Source of the DNA: Bacillota bacterium
GTDB lineage: Bacteria; Bacillota; Sulfobacillia; Thermaerobacterales; Thermaerobacteraceae
NCBI GenBank assembly: GCA_003242195.1
Contig: QGUQ01000012.1
Span: forward strand, 1-13,710
Length of the DNA: 13,710 nucleotides
Direction of reading: 5' to 3'
The translations under genes were made by a program, and so were the position numbers. The notes under the pieces are model-generated. The model saw nothing but the letters and a program-made list of their open reading frames with translations, was not told the origin of the DNA and made no database searches. Below are positions 1 through 6,419 of this stretch, piece after piece (positions within the stretch are counted from its first letter, which is position 1; every line of letters begins with the position of its first letter).

Positions 1-104
1 CCCCCCTGATCGGTGATGATCTTTTGCAGGCGCTCGAGAACGGCCTTCTCGGCCTCCTCGTCCAGGTCGGGGCGGGTGATGTACATCATCTCGTAAGCGC
101 GCAC
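1..104 (-). CDS. rpsF: 30S ribosomal protein S6, N-terminal part (cut by window edge)
   Basis: Small-subunit ribosomal protein S6, which pairs with S18 on the central domain of 16S rRNA. Only the first 34 codons are inside the window; the gene runs off the left edge. The translation begins VRAYEMMYITRPDLDEEAEK, the typical S6 first beta strand (YE-xMYI-xRPDL) followed by the first helix. The start is GTG at 104-102, chosen because an exact anti-16S match AAGGAGGTG (110-118, minus strand) lies 5 nt upstream. A promoter with a perfect -35 box lies at 207-235, giving a leader of about 95 nt. In relatives rpsF is followed by ssb and rpsR, which would lie outside this window. Identification is by eye from a short N-terminus, supported by the DUF951 neighbour that commonly precedes rpsF in Firmicutes. 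Confidence 0.9.
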   Translation of the reverse strand, partial: MRAYEMMYITRPDLDEEAEKAVLERLQKIITDQG

Positions 105-134
105 GGCTGCACCTCCTTCCCGTGGACGAATGGC

Positions 135-159
135 CCCCGCCGGCGGGCCGCCACCGGGG
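135..159 (-). promoter_or_regulatory. GC-rich stem-loop in the rpsF leader
   Basis: On the minus-strand RNA the segment can fold as CCCCG / GU / GGCG / GCC loop / CGCC / GG / CGGGG. That is two stacked stems separated by a 2x2 internal loop, ending 30 nt before the rpsF start codon. Leaders of rpsF operons in many bacteria carry an S6:S18-binding autoregulatory element. Whether this hairpin is that element cannot be told from sequence alone, because I cannot confirm its conserved loop bases. In DNA this GC-rich, such stems also occur by chance. Confidence 0.35.
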
Positions 160-187
160 CTCCTGTGCGGCCCTCGCGGGAGCAGGA

Positions 188-205
188 AGGCTGATCGACC
201 AGCCT
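188..205. repeat. Inverted repeat over the predicted rpsF transcription start
   Basis: AGGCTG-N6-CAGCCT is a perfect 6-bp inverted repeat lying just downstream of the -10 box of the rpsF promoter. Its outer arm straddles the expected +1 (about position 200). It could be an operator for a dimeric regulator, or partly a 5' mRNA stem. It is not a known motif to me. Confidence 0.35.
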
Positions 206-206
206 A

Positions 207-235
207 ACGATACCGCCGGTGGGAGGCGGTGTCAA
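207..235 (-). promoter_or_regulatory. Sigma-A type promoter for rpsF
   Basis: Reading the minus strand, a perfect -35 hexamer TTGACA (235-230) is followed by a 17-bp spacer and TATCGT (212-207), which matches the TATAAT consensus at 4 of 6 positions. It points at rpsF, with a predicted start near 200. It is the best housekeeping promoter I could find in the window. It suggests that rpsF and its downstream genes are transcribed independently of the DUF951/liv unit upstream. Confidence 0.7.
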
Positions 236-264
236 CGCGCGGAGGGGCCGGCAGGGCGACGGCG

Positions 265-280
265 CGGTCCACGTGGACCG
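265..280. promoter_or_regulatory. parS-like palindrome upstream of the rpsF promoter
   Basis: CGGTCCACGTGGACCG is a perfect 16-bp palindrome. Its central ten bases TCCACGTGGA are identical to the core of the two parS sites in this window (TGTTCCACGTGGAACA). It differs at two symmetric positions in each outer arm, so it matches at 12 of 16. ParB tolerates some outer-arm changes, but these would probably weaken binding. It lies 8 bp from the Noc-like site at 289-304. It may be a degenerate parS, a site for another regulator, or a small RNA hairpin. Confidence 0.4.
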
Positions 281-288
281 GAGCCCCC

Positions 289-304
289 TATTTCCCGGGC
301 AATA
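289..304. promoter_or_regulatory. Noc-binding site (NBS) candidate
   Basis: TATTTCCCGGGCAATA matches the B. subtilis Noc-binding consensus TATTTCCCGGGAAATA at 15 of 16 positions, the exception being C for A at position 12. It is AT-rich at both ends within a very GC-rich spacer, which makes a chance match less likely. The window encodes a Noc protein (10605-11465) with Noc-type specificity residues, so a cognate site is expected in this genome. The segment also contains CCGGG-N6-CCCGG (296-312), which is a less specific explanation for part of the symmetry. Confidence 0.6.
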
Positions 305-342
305 TCCCGGCCCCCCTTGCCGCCGGCCGCGGGCGTCCCTCC

Positions 343-609
343 CTAGCCGCCACTGGCGGCGGGGCCGGCGGTTCCACCCTCCGCGGGTCCGCCGGGCAAG
401 TCCTCCGGAGGGCGATTGGGCCCGCCCAGCACCTGGCGTACCGCCCGCTCGAACTTCCTCCGGGGCATCAGGACCAGATGGCCACATCCTAGGCAACGGA
501 TGCGGATGTCCATGCCTACGCGAAGGACTTCCCAACGATCCGAGCCGCACGGGTGCGGCTTGCGCATGCGGACGATGTCTCCCAGGTAGAACTTCTTCGG
601 TAACGTCAT
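343..609 (-). CDS. DUF951 family small protein (YyzM-like)
   Basis: An 88-residue protein of the DUF951 family, whose function is unknown. The core (residues 1-61) carries the family hallmarks: a start rich in Lys and aromatics, GDIVRMRKPHPCG (10-22), the W/V strand, and IRCLGCGH (37-44). H19, C21, C39 and C42 could form a metal site; that is my inference. Family members are usually about 65 residues, so the last 25 or so residues here, rich in Gly, Pro and Ala, are an extension with no recognisable fold. The ATG start has AAAGGGCGG upstream at a usable distance. In Firmicutes this family typically sits directly before rpsF, as here, separated by the 238-nt spacer that holds the rpsF promoter. 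It follows cvpA by 46 nt, so it is probably the last gene of the liv-cvpA unit. Confidence 0.88.
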   Translation of the reverse strand: MTLPKKFYLGDIVRMRKPHPCGSDRWEVLRVGMDIRIRCLGCGHLVLMPRRKFERAVRQVLGGPNRPPEDLPGGPAEGGTAGPAASGG

Positions 610-655
610 GGGTATCCGCCCTTTGACATTGTGCTGCAGGGTGGGTCCGAGTGCC

Positions 656-1402
656 TCAGGGCTGCTTGGCCACCGCGGGCCCGGCGGTGGCCAGGGTCCA
701 GGCGACTGCCCACCGGGCCAGGCGGCCGGCCACCGGGGACCGGTCCAGGGCGTCCAACCAGGCGACCGTCTCCTGCCGCGGCCACAGCCCGGCCACCGAT
801 CGGATGAGGGCCAGGAAGAAGGCCACGGTCAGGGCCCCCTCCACCGCCCCGGCCAGGAACCCCAGAGGCCGGTTCAACCGGTCGGGCAAGCGTGGCGGCA
901 GCCACGCGGCCAACCGGCGGGCCAAGGCCGCGACCCCCATCCCTGCGGCCAGGGGCACGGCGCACGCCCAGGCCGAGCGGAGGATGAGGCCTGCCATTCC
1001 CAGGGCCAACGCCTCACCGACCGTTACCGGGCCGCCGCCGTCACCGAGCAGGGAGCGGCGCAAGCCGTCGGCCAACTCCTCTTCCACCTCCCGCGAGAAA
1101 GGCAGGGCGGAGAGGTCGTCCAAGGCCCTCACGACGGTATCGGGGCGGATCGGTGCCGCGCTCAGGTCGGGCGCGAGCCATCGGGCCACGGCGGGCCTGA
1201 CGAAACGGGCCACGGCTTCCAGAACACCGGCGCCGGCGGCCCAGGCCGCCCCCTCTGCCGCACGGGAGGCCACCCACCACCATCCCAGGACGAACCCGGT
1301 CAGGCCCGCCAGCGCGGGGATGCCACCGCGGCGGTACCCCTGCCAGGCCGCCGCCAGGAGCACGACGGCTACGCCACCGTCCATCAGTTCGGGCCAGCGC
1401 AT
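656..1402 (-). CDS. cvpA: CvpA family membrane protein
   Basis: A 248-residue integral membrane protein of the CvpA (colicin V production) family. Family members sit in the inner membrane and affect envelope stress and colicin/bile phenotypes in enterobacteria; the biochemical activity is unknown. Residues 8-44 give the typical first block (D-G-x4-LLAAAWQGYRRGGI then a second hydrophobic stretch). Residues 175-205 give the diagnostic LNRPLGFLAGAVEGALTV stretch. Hydrophobic segments lie near 8-20, 30-46, 130-155 and 182-203. It is longer than the usual 160-180 residues because of a charged central region (about 70-125). The chosen ATG starts 1 nt after the livF stop with GGGGACC upstream. An in-frame upstream start at 1510 would run deep into livF and was rejected. 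Translation is probably coupled to livF. Its role next to an amino acid importer is unknown. Confidence 0.82.
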   Translation of the reverse strand: MRWPELMDGGVAVVLLAAAWQGYRRGGIPALAGLTGFVLGWWWVASRAAEGAAWAAGAGVLEAVARFVRPAVARWLAPDLSAAPIRPDTVVRALDDLSALPFSREVEEELADGLRRSLLGDGGGPVTVGEALALGMAGLILRSAWACAVPLAAGMGVAALARRLAAWLPPRLPDRLNRPLGFLAGAVEGALTVAFFLALIRSVAGLWPRQETVAWLDALDRSPVAGRLARWAVAWTLATAGPAVAKQP

Positions 1403-1403
1403 C

Positions 1404-2114
1404 TCAGGTCCCCAGATAGGCCTCGCGCACCTTGGGATTATCGCCAAGCTCCCGAGCCGGGCCGGAAAGCACCACGCGACCGGTCTCCAGCACATAGGCC
1501 CGGTCGGCAATCTGCAGCGCCTGGTGGGCGTTCTGTTCCACGAGCAGGATCGTCACCCCGTCCCGCTCATTGATTTCTTTAATCGTAGCGAAAATCTCCC
1601 GCACCAGCATAGGTGCCAGGCCCAGGGAGGGCTCGTCCAGGAGCAGCAGCCGTGGCTCCGCCATCAGGGCACGCCCGATGGCCAGCATCTGCTGCTCGCC
1701 TCCCGACAGCGTGCCTGCCAGCTGGTGCTTCCGTTCCTCCAGCCGGGGAAACTTGGCGAAGACCCGCTCCATCCGCTCCCGGATCCGCGCCGGGTCCCGC
1801 TGCCCGTAGGCGCCCATCTCCAGATTCTCCAGCACGGTCATGGGGGCGAACACGCGGCGCCCTTCGGGCACGTGCACGAGGCCCGCCGCCACGATACGGT
1901 GGGACGGCCAGTGGGTGATGTCCTGGCCGGCGTAGACGATCCGGCCCGCGCGGGGCCGGATCAGGCCGCTGATGGTACGGAGGGTGGTGGTCTTCCCGGC
2001 GCCGTTGGCACCCAGCAAGGCGACGATCTCACCCTCCCGGACCTCCAGGGACAGATCGTGCACGGCCTGGATGGCACCATAGGCCACGTTGAGTCGTTCG
2101 ACGGCCAGCAGCAT
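1404..2114 (-). CDS. livF: Branched-chain amino acid ABC transporter ATP-binding protein LivF
   Basis: A 236-residue ATPase, one of the two nucleotide-binding subunits that power the Liv-type importer at the cytoplasmic face of the membrane. Visible motifs are Walker A GANGAGKTT (35-43), signature LSGGEQQ (136-142), Walker B LLLLDEP (156-162), and the LVEQN switch region (191-195) with Gln-Asn instead of the common His, which is characteristic of LivF. The region HVPEGRRVFAPMTV (81-94) is also diagnostic of LivF rather than LivG. Length is normal for the family. The ATG overlaps the livG stop by one base (TGATG), and the stop is followed after 1 nt by cvpA. Substrate class is inferred from family membership; Liv systems also carry amides, urea or other small molecules. 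Confidence 0.95.
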   Translation of the reverse strand: MLLAVERLNVAYGAIQAVHDLSLEVREGEIVALLGANGAGKTTTLRTISGLIRPRAGRIVYAGQDITHWPSHRIVAAGLVHVPEGRRVFAPMTVLENLEMGAYGQRDPARIRERMERVFAKFPRLEERKHQLAGTLSGGEQQMLAIGRALMAEPRLLLLDEPSLGLAPMLVREIFATIKEINERDGVTILLVEQNAHQALQIADRAYVLETGRVVLSGPARELGDNPKVREAYLGT

Positions 2115-2926
2115 CAGTTCTCCTCTCCCAGGTAGGCGGCGATGACCGCCGGGTTCCGGCGGACCTCGTCGGGGGTCCCGGCGGCGATGGAGCGCCCGTA
2201 GTCCAGCACCACCACGCGGTGGCACACGCTCATGACCACGTCCATGTGGTGCTCGATGAGGAGGATGGTCAGCCCGAAGCGCCGGTGGATCTCGGCGATG
2301 AGATCCCGCAGCTCCCGGGACTCCTGGGGGTTCATCCCGGCGGCCGGCTCGTCCAGGAGCAGGAGCACCGGTGCCGTGGCCAGCGCGCGGGCGATCTCGA
2401 GCCGGCGCTGCTCGCCGTAGGGAAGGTTGCGGGCCAGTGCTCCCGCCCGGTGACTCAAGCCGAGGATGTCCAGGAGTTCCAGCGCTCGGCGCGTCAGGGC
2501 GTGTTCTTCGGCGTGGTAACCCCGGGTCCGCAGCAGCGCCGCCAGCACGCCGGTCCGGGTCCGGGAATGGAAGGCCGTGCGCACGTTGTCCAGCACGGTC
2601 ATGTTGCCGAACAAGCGGATGTTTTGGAAGGTCCGGGCCACACCCATCTGGGTGATGCGGTGCGGCCGCAGGCCGACGATGGAGCGGCCGAACAGGCGGA
2701 TGTCCCCTTCGGTGGGGCGGTAGATGCCGGTGATCAGGTTGAACACCGTGGTCTTCCCCGCCCCGTTGGGCCCGATGAGCCCGACGATCTCGCCCTGCTG
2801 CAGGGTGAGGTTGAATCCGGACAGGGCCACCAAGCCACCAAAACGGATGGACACATCCTGGCATTCCAGGACGGTGGCCGGCTCCTTGGCTCCCGACGGG
2901 TCCCGGGGCGCCGTCACGGTCGCCAT
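2114..2926 (-). CDS. livG: Branched-chain amino acid ABC transporter ATP-binding protein LivG
   Basis: A 270-residue ATPase partner of LivF. Motifs are Walker A GPNGAGKTT (52-60), Q-loop ARTFQNIRLF (97-106), the LivG-type signature LPYGEQRRLEIARAL (168-182) replacing LSGGQ, Walker B LLLLDEPAAGMNP (188-200), and the switch-His segment LIEHHMDVV (223-231). The C-terminus PAVIAAYLGEE (259-269) is the usual LivG ending. An N-terminal tail of about 17 residues before the first beta strand is slightly longer than usual. The ATG immediately follows the livM TAG with no gap, and the gene ends in TGATG shared with livF, so H-M-G-F are translationally coupled. Confidence 0.95.
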   Translation of the reverse strand: MATVTAPRDPSGAKEPATVLECQDVSIRFGGLVALSGFNLTLQQGEIVGLIGPNGAGKTTVFNLITGIYRPTEGDIRLFGRSIVGLRPHRITQMGVARTFQNIRLFGNMTVLDNVRTAFHSRTRTGVLAALLRTRGYHAEEHALTRRALELLDILGLSHRAGALARNLPYGEQRRLEIARALATAPVLLLLDEPAAGMNPQESRELRDLIAEIHRRFGLTILLIEHHMDVVMSVCHRVVVLDYGRSIAAGTPDEVRRNPAVIAAYLGEEN

Positions 2927-4039
2927 CTATGCCCGCCCCCCTTTCCCGGCATCCCTGCGGCCGCTACCCGGCCGGTTGAGCACGCCCTGCGCCCAGCGGG
3001 CGACGCCCTCCCACGTAAGCTCCACTCCACCCAGCAGGCCCCGGGGCCGGACGAGCATCACCATGACAAGGAGCAGCGAGAAGAGGACCATGCGCACGGC
3101 GGCCGGGTCCAACTGGGCCGGCAGGTTCAGCCGCTGCAGCCAGTTGGGTACGGCCTGGTTCATGTAGGTGAAGAAGATGGCTGCCGCCACCGCTCCCGTG
3201 GTGCTGCCCAGGCCCCCGATGACCACGATCACCAGGATGAAGACGGAGTTCATGAAACCGGCCAGCGCCGGGTTGAGATACAGGTACTGATGGGCGTGCA
3301 GGCCGCCCGCGACGCCGGCGAGAAGGGCCCCCAGGCTGAAGGCCAGCACCTTGTAGCGCGTCGTGGGGATGCCCATGGCCTCGGCGGCCACCTCGTCCTC
3401 CCGGATGGCGATGCAGGCGCGCCCGTGGGTGGAGTGGACGAAGTGCCAGGTGAGCTTGATGGCCAGAACCGTGACGAGGAAGGTCCAGGCGAAGGTCGTG
3501 TAGCGGGGAATGCCGATGAGCCCCTGGCCGCCGCCGATCTCGATGACGCGGCCGGCCACGTGCACCTCGTCCACCAGGGCCAGAAGGACGCCGATGATCT
3601 CTCCGAAGCCCAGGGTGGCGATGGCCAGGTAGTCGCCCCGCAGGCGCAGACTCGGAATCCCGACCAGGAGGCCGGCTAGCCCGGCGACGACGCCGCCGGC
3701 CAGCAGGGCCACCGGGAAGGGTACGTGGAAGAACTTGGTGAGAACGGCGGCCGTGTAGCCTCCCACCGCCATGAAGCCGGCATGCCCGATGGACAGCAAC
3801 CCCGTATACCCCAGGATCAGGTTGAGGCTGACCGCCATGATGACGTAGATCCCCGCCTGGGTCAGAACCACCTCATAGTAACGGTTCGAGCCGGCCACCG
3901 CTTGGAGAGCGGCGTAAAGCCCCGCGATCACCACCAGTTGCAGGGCCCAGCGGGTGGCCACGACCGGCCAGGACGGCGTCTTCACCAGGGCAGCGGTTGG
4001 CAGCGTCGGCGTCGGAGTCACCGGTGGCCCCCCCCTCAC
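2927..4039 (-). CDS. livM: Branched-chain amino acid ABC transporter permease LivM
   Basis: A 370-residue inner-membrane permease that forms the translocation path with LivH. The family motif LNLILGYTGLLSIGHAGF lies at 72-89. The cytoplasmic coupling segment IREDEVAAEAMGI (about 217-229) and repeated Gly/Ala-rich helices are clear. A first hydrophobic segment lies at about 31-50. The C-terminal tail after residue 345 is basic and disordered-looking. The start given is GTG, overlapping the livH stop by 4 nt (GTGA). A second GTG at 4021 (residue 7) has GAGGGGGG just upstream and is an equally plausible start. Length is slightly above the family norm because of the N-terminal Pro/Thr-rich tail. 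Confidence 0.94.
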   Translation of the reverse strand: MRGGPPVTPTPTLPTAALVKTPSWPVVATRWALQLVVIAGLYAALQAVAGSNRYYEVVLTQAGIYVIMAVSLNLILGYTGLLSIGHAGFMAVGGYTAAVLTKFFHVPFPVALLAGGVVAGLAGLLVGIPSLRLRGDYLAIATLGFGEIIGVLLALVDEVHVAGRVIEIGGGQGLIGIPRYTTFAWTFLVTVLAIKLTWHFVHSTHGRACIAIREDEVAAEAMGIPTTRYKVLAFSLGALLAGVAGGLHAHQYLYLNPALAGFMNSVFILVIVVIGGLGSTTGAVAAAIFFTYMNQAVPNWLQRLNLPAQLDPAAVRMVLFSLLLVMVMLVRPRGLLGGVELTWEGVARWAQGVLNRPGSGRRDAGKGGRA

Positions 4040-4938
4040 ACTTTGTCATAGACCCGCTCGCCCAGCAGGCCGGTCGGCTTGAACAACAACACGGCGATCA
4101 AGATGACAAAGGCCACCGCGCCGGTCAGCTGGGAGTTGACGGACGAAACGGCCACTTCGGCCAGGCCCATGATCATGCCGCCGACCATGGCGCCCGGAAT
4201 GTTGCCGATGCCTCCCAGCACCGCTGCGACGAAGGCCTTCAGTCCCGGCAGGATTCCCATGAAGGGATCGATGCGTTGGTAGGCAACCCCCACCAGGATG
4301 CCCGCCACCGCCGCCAGAGCGGAGCCGATCATGAACGTGTAAGCGATGACCCGGTTGACGTCCACGCCCATCAGGCGGGCGGCATCGATGTCGTAGGCCA
4401 CCGCGCGCATGGCCTTGCCCAGGCGGGTGTGCATGACCAGGTACTGCAGCCCGAGCATCATCGCGAGGGAGACGGCCAGCACGATCATGAACTTCGAGTT
4501 GAAGTAGATACCCCCGATGGCCCACCTCTGCTCCGCGATCAACTTCGGGAAAGGCCGCGGGTTGGGGCCGGCGATGATCTGCATCAGGTTCTCCAGCAAC
4601 AGGGACACGCCGATGGCCGTGGTCAGGGCCACCAGTCGCGGTTGGCCGCGCAGAGGCCGGTAGGCGGTACGTTCGATCAGAGCTCCCAGAAGCGCGCAGC
4701 CGCCCATGGCCGCCGCCATGGCCAGGGCAAAGATGGCCAGCCCGGCGGCCGAGGTCTGGCCTCCCGCCAGGAGGGTGGCGACGGCGAAGGCCACGTAGGC
4801 CCCCACCATGTAGACGTCACCGTGGGCGAAGTTGATCATCTTGATGACGCCGTAGACCATGGTGTAACCGAGGGCGATGAGGGCATAGACGGCCCCCACC
4901 TGCAGGCCGTTGACAAGCTGCTGCAACAAGATGTCCAA
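4036..4938 (-). CDS. livH: Branched-chain amino acid ABC transporter permease LivH
   Basis: A 300-residue permease, normal length for LivH. The N-terminal GLQVGAVYALIALGYTMVYG (11-30) followed by KMINFAHGD (33-41) is diagnostic. The coupling region RAVAYDIDAARLMGVDVNR and the ending LLFKPTGLLGE also fit. The start codon is TTG (4938-4936), chosen because GGAGGGGG sits a suitable distance upstream and no ATG or GTG fits the conserved N-terminus. The gene lies 98 nt after livK, and that gap holds a strong hairpin (4975-5000). It overlaps livM by 4 nt. Confidence 0.94.
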   Translation of the reverse strand: MDILLQQLVNGLQVGAVYALIALGYTMVYGVIKMINFAHGDVYMVGAYVAFAVATLLAGGQTSAAGLAIFALAMAAAMGGCALLGALIERTAYRPLRGQPRLVALTTAIGVSLLLENLMQIIAGPNPRPFPKLIAEQRWAIGGIYFNSKFMIVLAVSLAMMLGLQYLVMHTRLGKAMRAVAYDIDAARLMGVDVNRVIAYTFMIGSALAAVAGILVGVAYQRIDPFMGILPGLKAFVAAVLGGIGNIPGAMVGGMIMGLAEVAVSSVNSQLTGAVAFVILIAVLLFKPTGLLGERVYDKV

Positions 4939-4974
4939 GGTGCCGCCCCCTCCGCGACCGCCGCCGCGAACGGG

Positions 4975-5000
4975 GGCGCCGCCCGGCTACGGGCGGCGCC
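4975..5000 (-). promoter_or_regulatory. Strong stem-loop between livK and livH
   Basis: A perfect 11-bp inverted repeat, GGCGCCGCCCG / GCTA / CGGGCGGCGCC, all G/C in the stem with a 4-nt loop. It sits 36 nt after the livK stop and 36 nt before the livH start. There is no T-run after it on the minus strand, so it is not a canonical intrinsic terminator. In binding-protein-dependent importers a stem-loop after the binding-protein gene often protects the upstream mRNA from 3' decay, giving excess binding protein over permease. That role here is inference from position and structure. Confidence 0.65.
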
Positions 5001-5036
5001 GCTGCCCGCCAACACGGCGGTCGGTGTTTCATCCGG

Positions 5037-6245
5037 TCATTCGGGCTCGACGGTGGTTACGTACTTGTGACCGTCCTTCGTGGTTTCCAGGACCACCGCC
5101 GGCTTCACCGGGTTGTGGTTCTCGTCGAAGGCGATGGTTCCGGTCACGCCCTTGAAGCCCTGGGTGTTCTCCAGCGCGTCCCGGATCTGCCCCGCATCGG
5201 TGGGGTCGCCACCGCTGTCGATGACCCGCTGGATGGCATCCATCAACAGGTTGGCGGCATCGTATCCGAGGGCCGCCAGCGCGCTGGGATCCTCGCCGTA
5301 CTTCTGCCGGTACGCCTCGACGAAGGCCTTCGACTCGGGGTTCTCCTGTTCGGTGGAGTAGTGGTTGGAGAAGTAGTTCCCGATGATGGCCTCGCCGCCC
5401 AGCTCATAGAGCTGGGTGTCGTCCCAGCCGTCGGCCCCCAGCATCGTGGCCTGGACGCCCACCTGCCGCGCCTGCTGGGCAATCAGGCCCACCGGGTCGT
5501 AGTAGTCGGGGATGAACAGCACGTCGGGCTTGGCGTTGGCGATCTTTGTGAGCTGCGCGTGGAAGTCCTGGTCGTCCGTCTGGTACGACTCAACCGCCAC
5601 CACCTGGCCGCCCAGCTCCTTGAAGGCGGCCTCGAAGGACTTGTATAGACCCTCGCTGTAAGGGTTCTTCAGATCGTAGAGGATGGCCGCCGTGTTCGCC
5701 TTCAAGTGCTCGCGGGCAAACTTGGCCATCACCCGGCCTTGAAACGAATCGTAGAAGCAGGCGCGGAAGACGAACTTCTTCCCCGGCGTCAGGTTGTCCG
5801 CCGTGGATGTGGGCGTCAGATGGACGACGCCCGCCTGCTCCAGCACCTCGGAGATGGGAATGGAGATGCGGGAGGAGACGGATCCAATGACCGCCACCAC
5901 TTGGTCCTGGGTGATCAGCTTCTGGACCCGCTGTACGGCTTCGGTCTCGTCGTTCTTGTCGTCTTCCTCCACCAGCTCGATCTTGTAGTTGCCCACCTGA
6001 TACCCCTTTTGTTCAAAGGCCAGCTTGGCGCCATTGCTGGTCTGCTTGCCGAACTGGCTGATCTGGCCCGTCAGCGGCATGAGCAGGCCGACCTTGATGG
6101 TGCCCCCGGAGCCGTCGCCACCTCCACCTTCGCCGCTGCCGGCCGGGGTGCCGCCCCCACCGCCGCAGGCGGCCAGCAGTAGGGCCGCTGCCAGCAGCGC
6201 CGCCAGCGCTGCATGGCTACGAAACCTGGCCGTCACAATCCCCAC
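5037..6245 (-). CDS. livK: Branched-chain amino acid ABC transporter substrate-binding lipoprotein LivK
   Basis: A 402-residue extracytoplasmic solute-binding protein of the periplasmic-binding type I (Leu/Ile/Val) family. Residues 1-26 form a lipoprotein signal: a basic N-region, a hydrophobic stretch, and lipobox LAAC with Cys27 as the lipidated residue. A Gly-rich flexible linker (28-48) tethers it to the membrane, as in other Gram-positives. The mature domain begins TIKVGLLMPLTG (49-60). Ligand-pocket segments typical of the family are GSVSS (121-125) and TPTSTAD (144-150), with ADGWDD (271-276) in the second lobe. The GTG start (6245-6243) has AGGGGGGAG upstream; another GTG three codons later is possible. 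It is the first gene of the liv unit. The true ligand cannot be assigned from sequence. Confidence 0.93.
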   Translation of the reverse strand: MGIVTARFRSHAALAALLAAALLLAACGGGGGTPAGSGEGGGGDGSGGTIKVGLLMPLTGQISQFGKQTSNGAKLAFEQKGYQVGNYKIELVEEDDKNDETEAVQRVQKLITQDQVVAVIGSVSSRISIPISEVLEQAGVVHLTPTSTADNLTPGKKFVFRACFYDSFQGRVMAKFAREHLKANTAAILYDLKNPYSEGLYKSFEAAFKELGGQVVAVESYQTDDQDFHAQLTKIANAKPDVLFIPDYYDPVGLIAQQARQVGVQATMLGADGWDDTQLYELGGEAIIGNYFSNHYSTEQENPESKAFVEAYRQKYGEDPSALAALGYDAANLLMDAIQRVIDSGGDPTDAGQIRDALENTQGFKGVTGTIAFDENHNPVKPAVVLETTKDGHKYVTTVEPE

Positions 6246-6370
6246 CGGTGGCTCCCCCCTGAGATGCGTTTAAGGCGCAAGATTCAACGGAATTTGGATA
6301 ACTCCTGCTTGCAGGCGACTTCATTCAACGTTCTCGTATCCGAGATCGATCCTTTTCGTTCCCAATAATG

Positions 6371-6385
6371 GGCAAGGGCCTTGCC
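6371..6385. repeat. Operator-like inverted repeat GGCAAGG-g-CCTTGCC
   Basis: Two perfect 7-bp arms separated by one base lie in the middle of the livK/yyaC spacer, 4 bp before the candidate yyaC -35 element. The compact symmetry resembles a binding site for a dimeric repressor. No regulator gene lies next to it, so any assignment is open. Confidence 0.4.
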
Positions 6386-6388
6386 GGC

Positions 6389-6419
6389 GCATACGTTTCC
6401 GGCCCGTGGCCATATACTT
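6389..6419 (+). promoter_or_regulatory. Possible sporulation-sigma promoter for yyaC
   Basis: GCATA (6389-6393) matches the forespore sigma-F/sigma-G -35 element. It is followed after 17 bp by CATATACTT (6411-6419), which only partly resembles a sigma-G -10 (CATNMTA). It lies 33 bp before the yyaC start codon. The idea fits the spore role of the yyaC family, but the -10 match is weak. Confidence 0.3.

Noticed and set aside
1869..1874. CACGTG hexamers inside genes (also 3557-3562 and 8432-8437) as extra parS sites
   Set aside because: The flanking bases lack the TGTTC/GAACA arms, and the sites lie in conserved coding sequence, so they are chance occurrences.
651..2135. A 494-codon open frame on the plus strand
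   Set aside because: It lies antisense to cvpA and livF, has Pro/Arg/Gly/His-rich low-complexity translation and matches no family. Such frames are expected opposite genes in very GC-rich DNA. The same applies to plus-strand frames at 2219-3679, 3997-5070, 8709-9764, 9937-11073 and 11296-12159.
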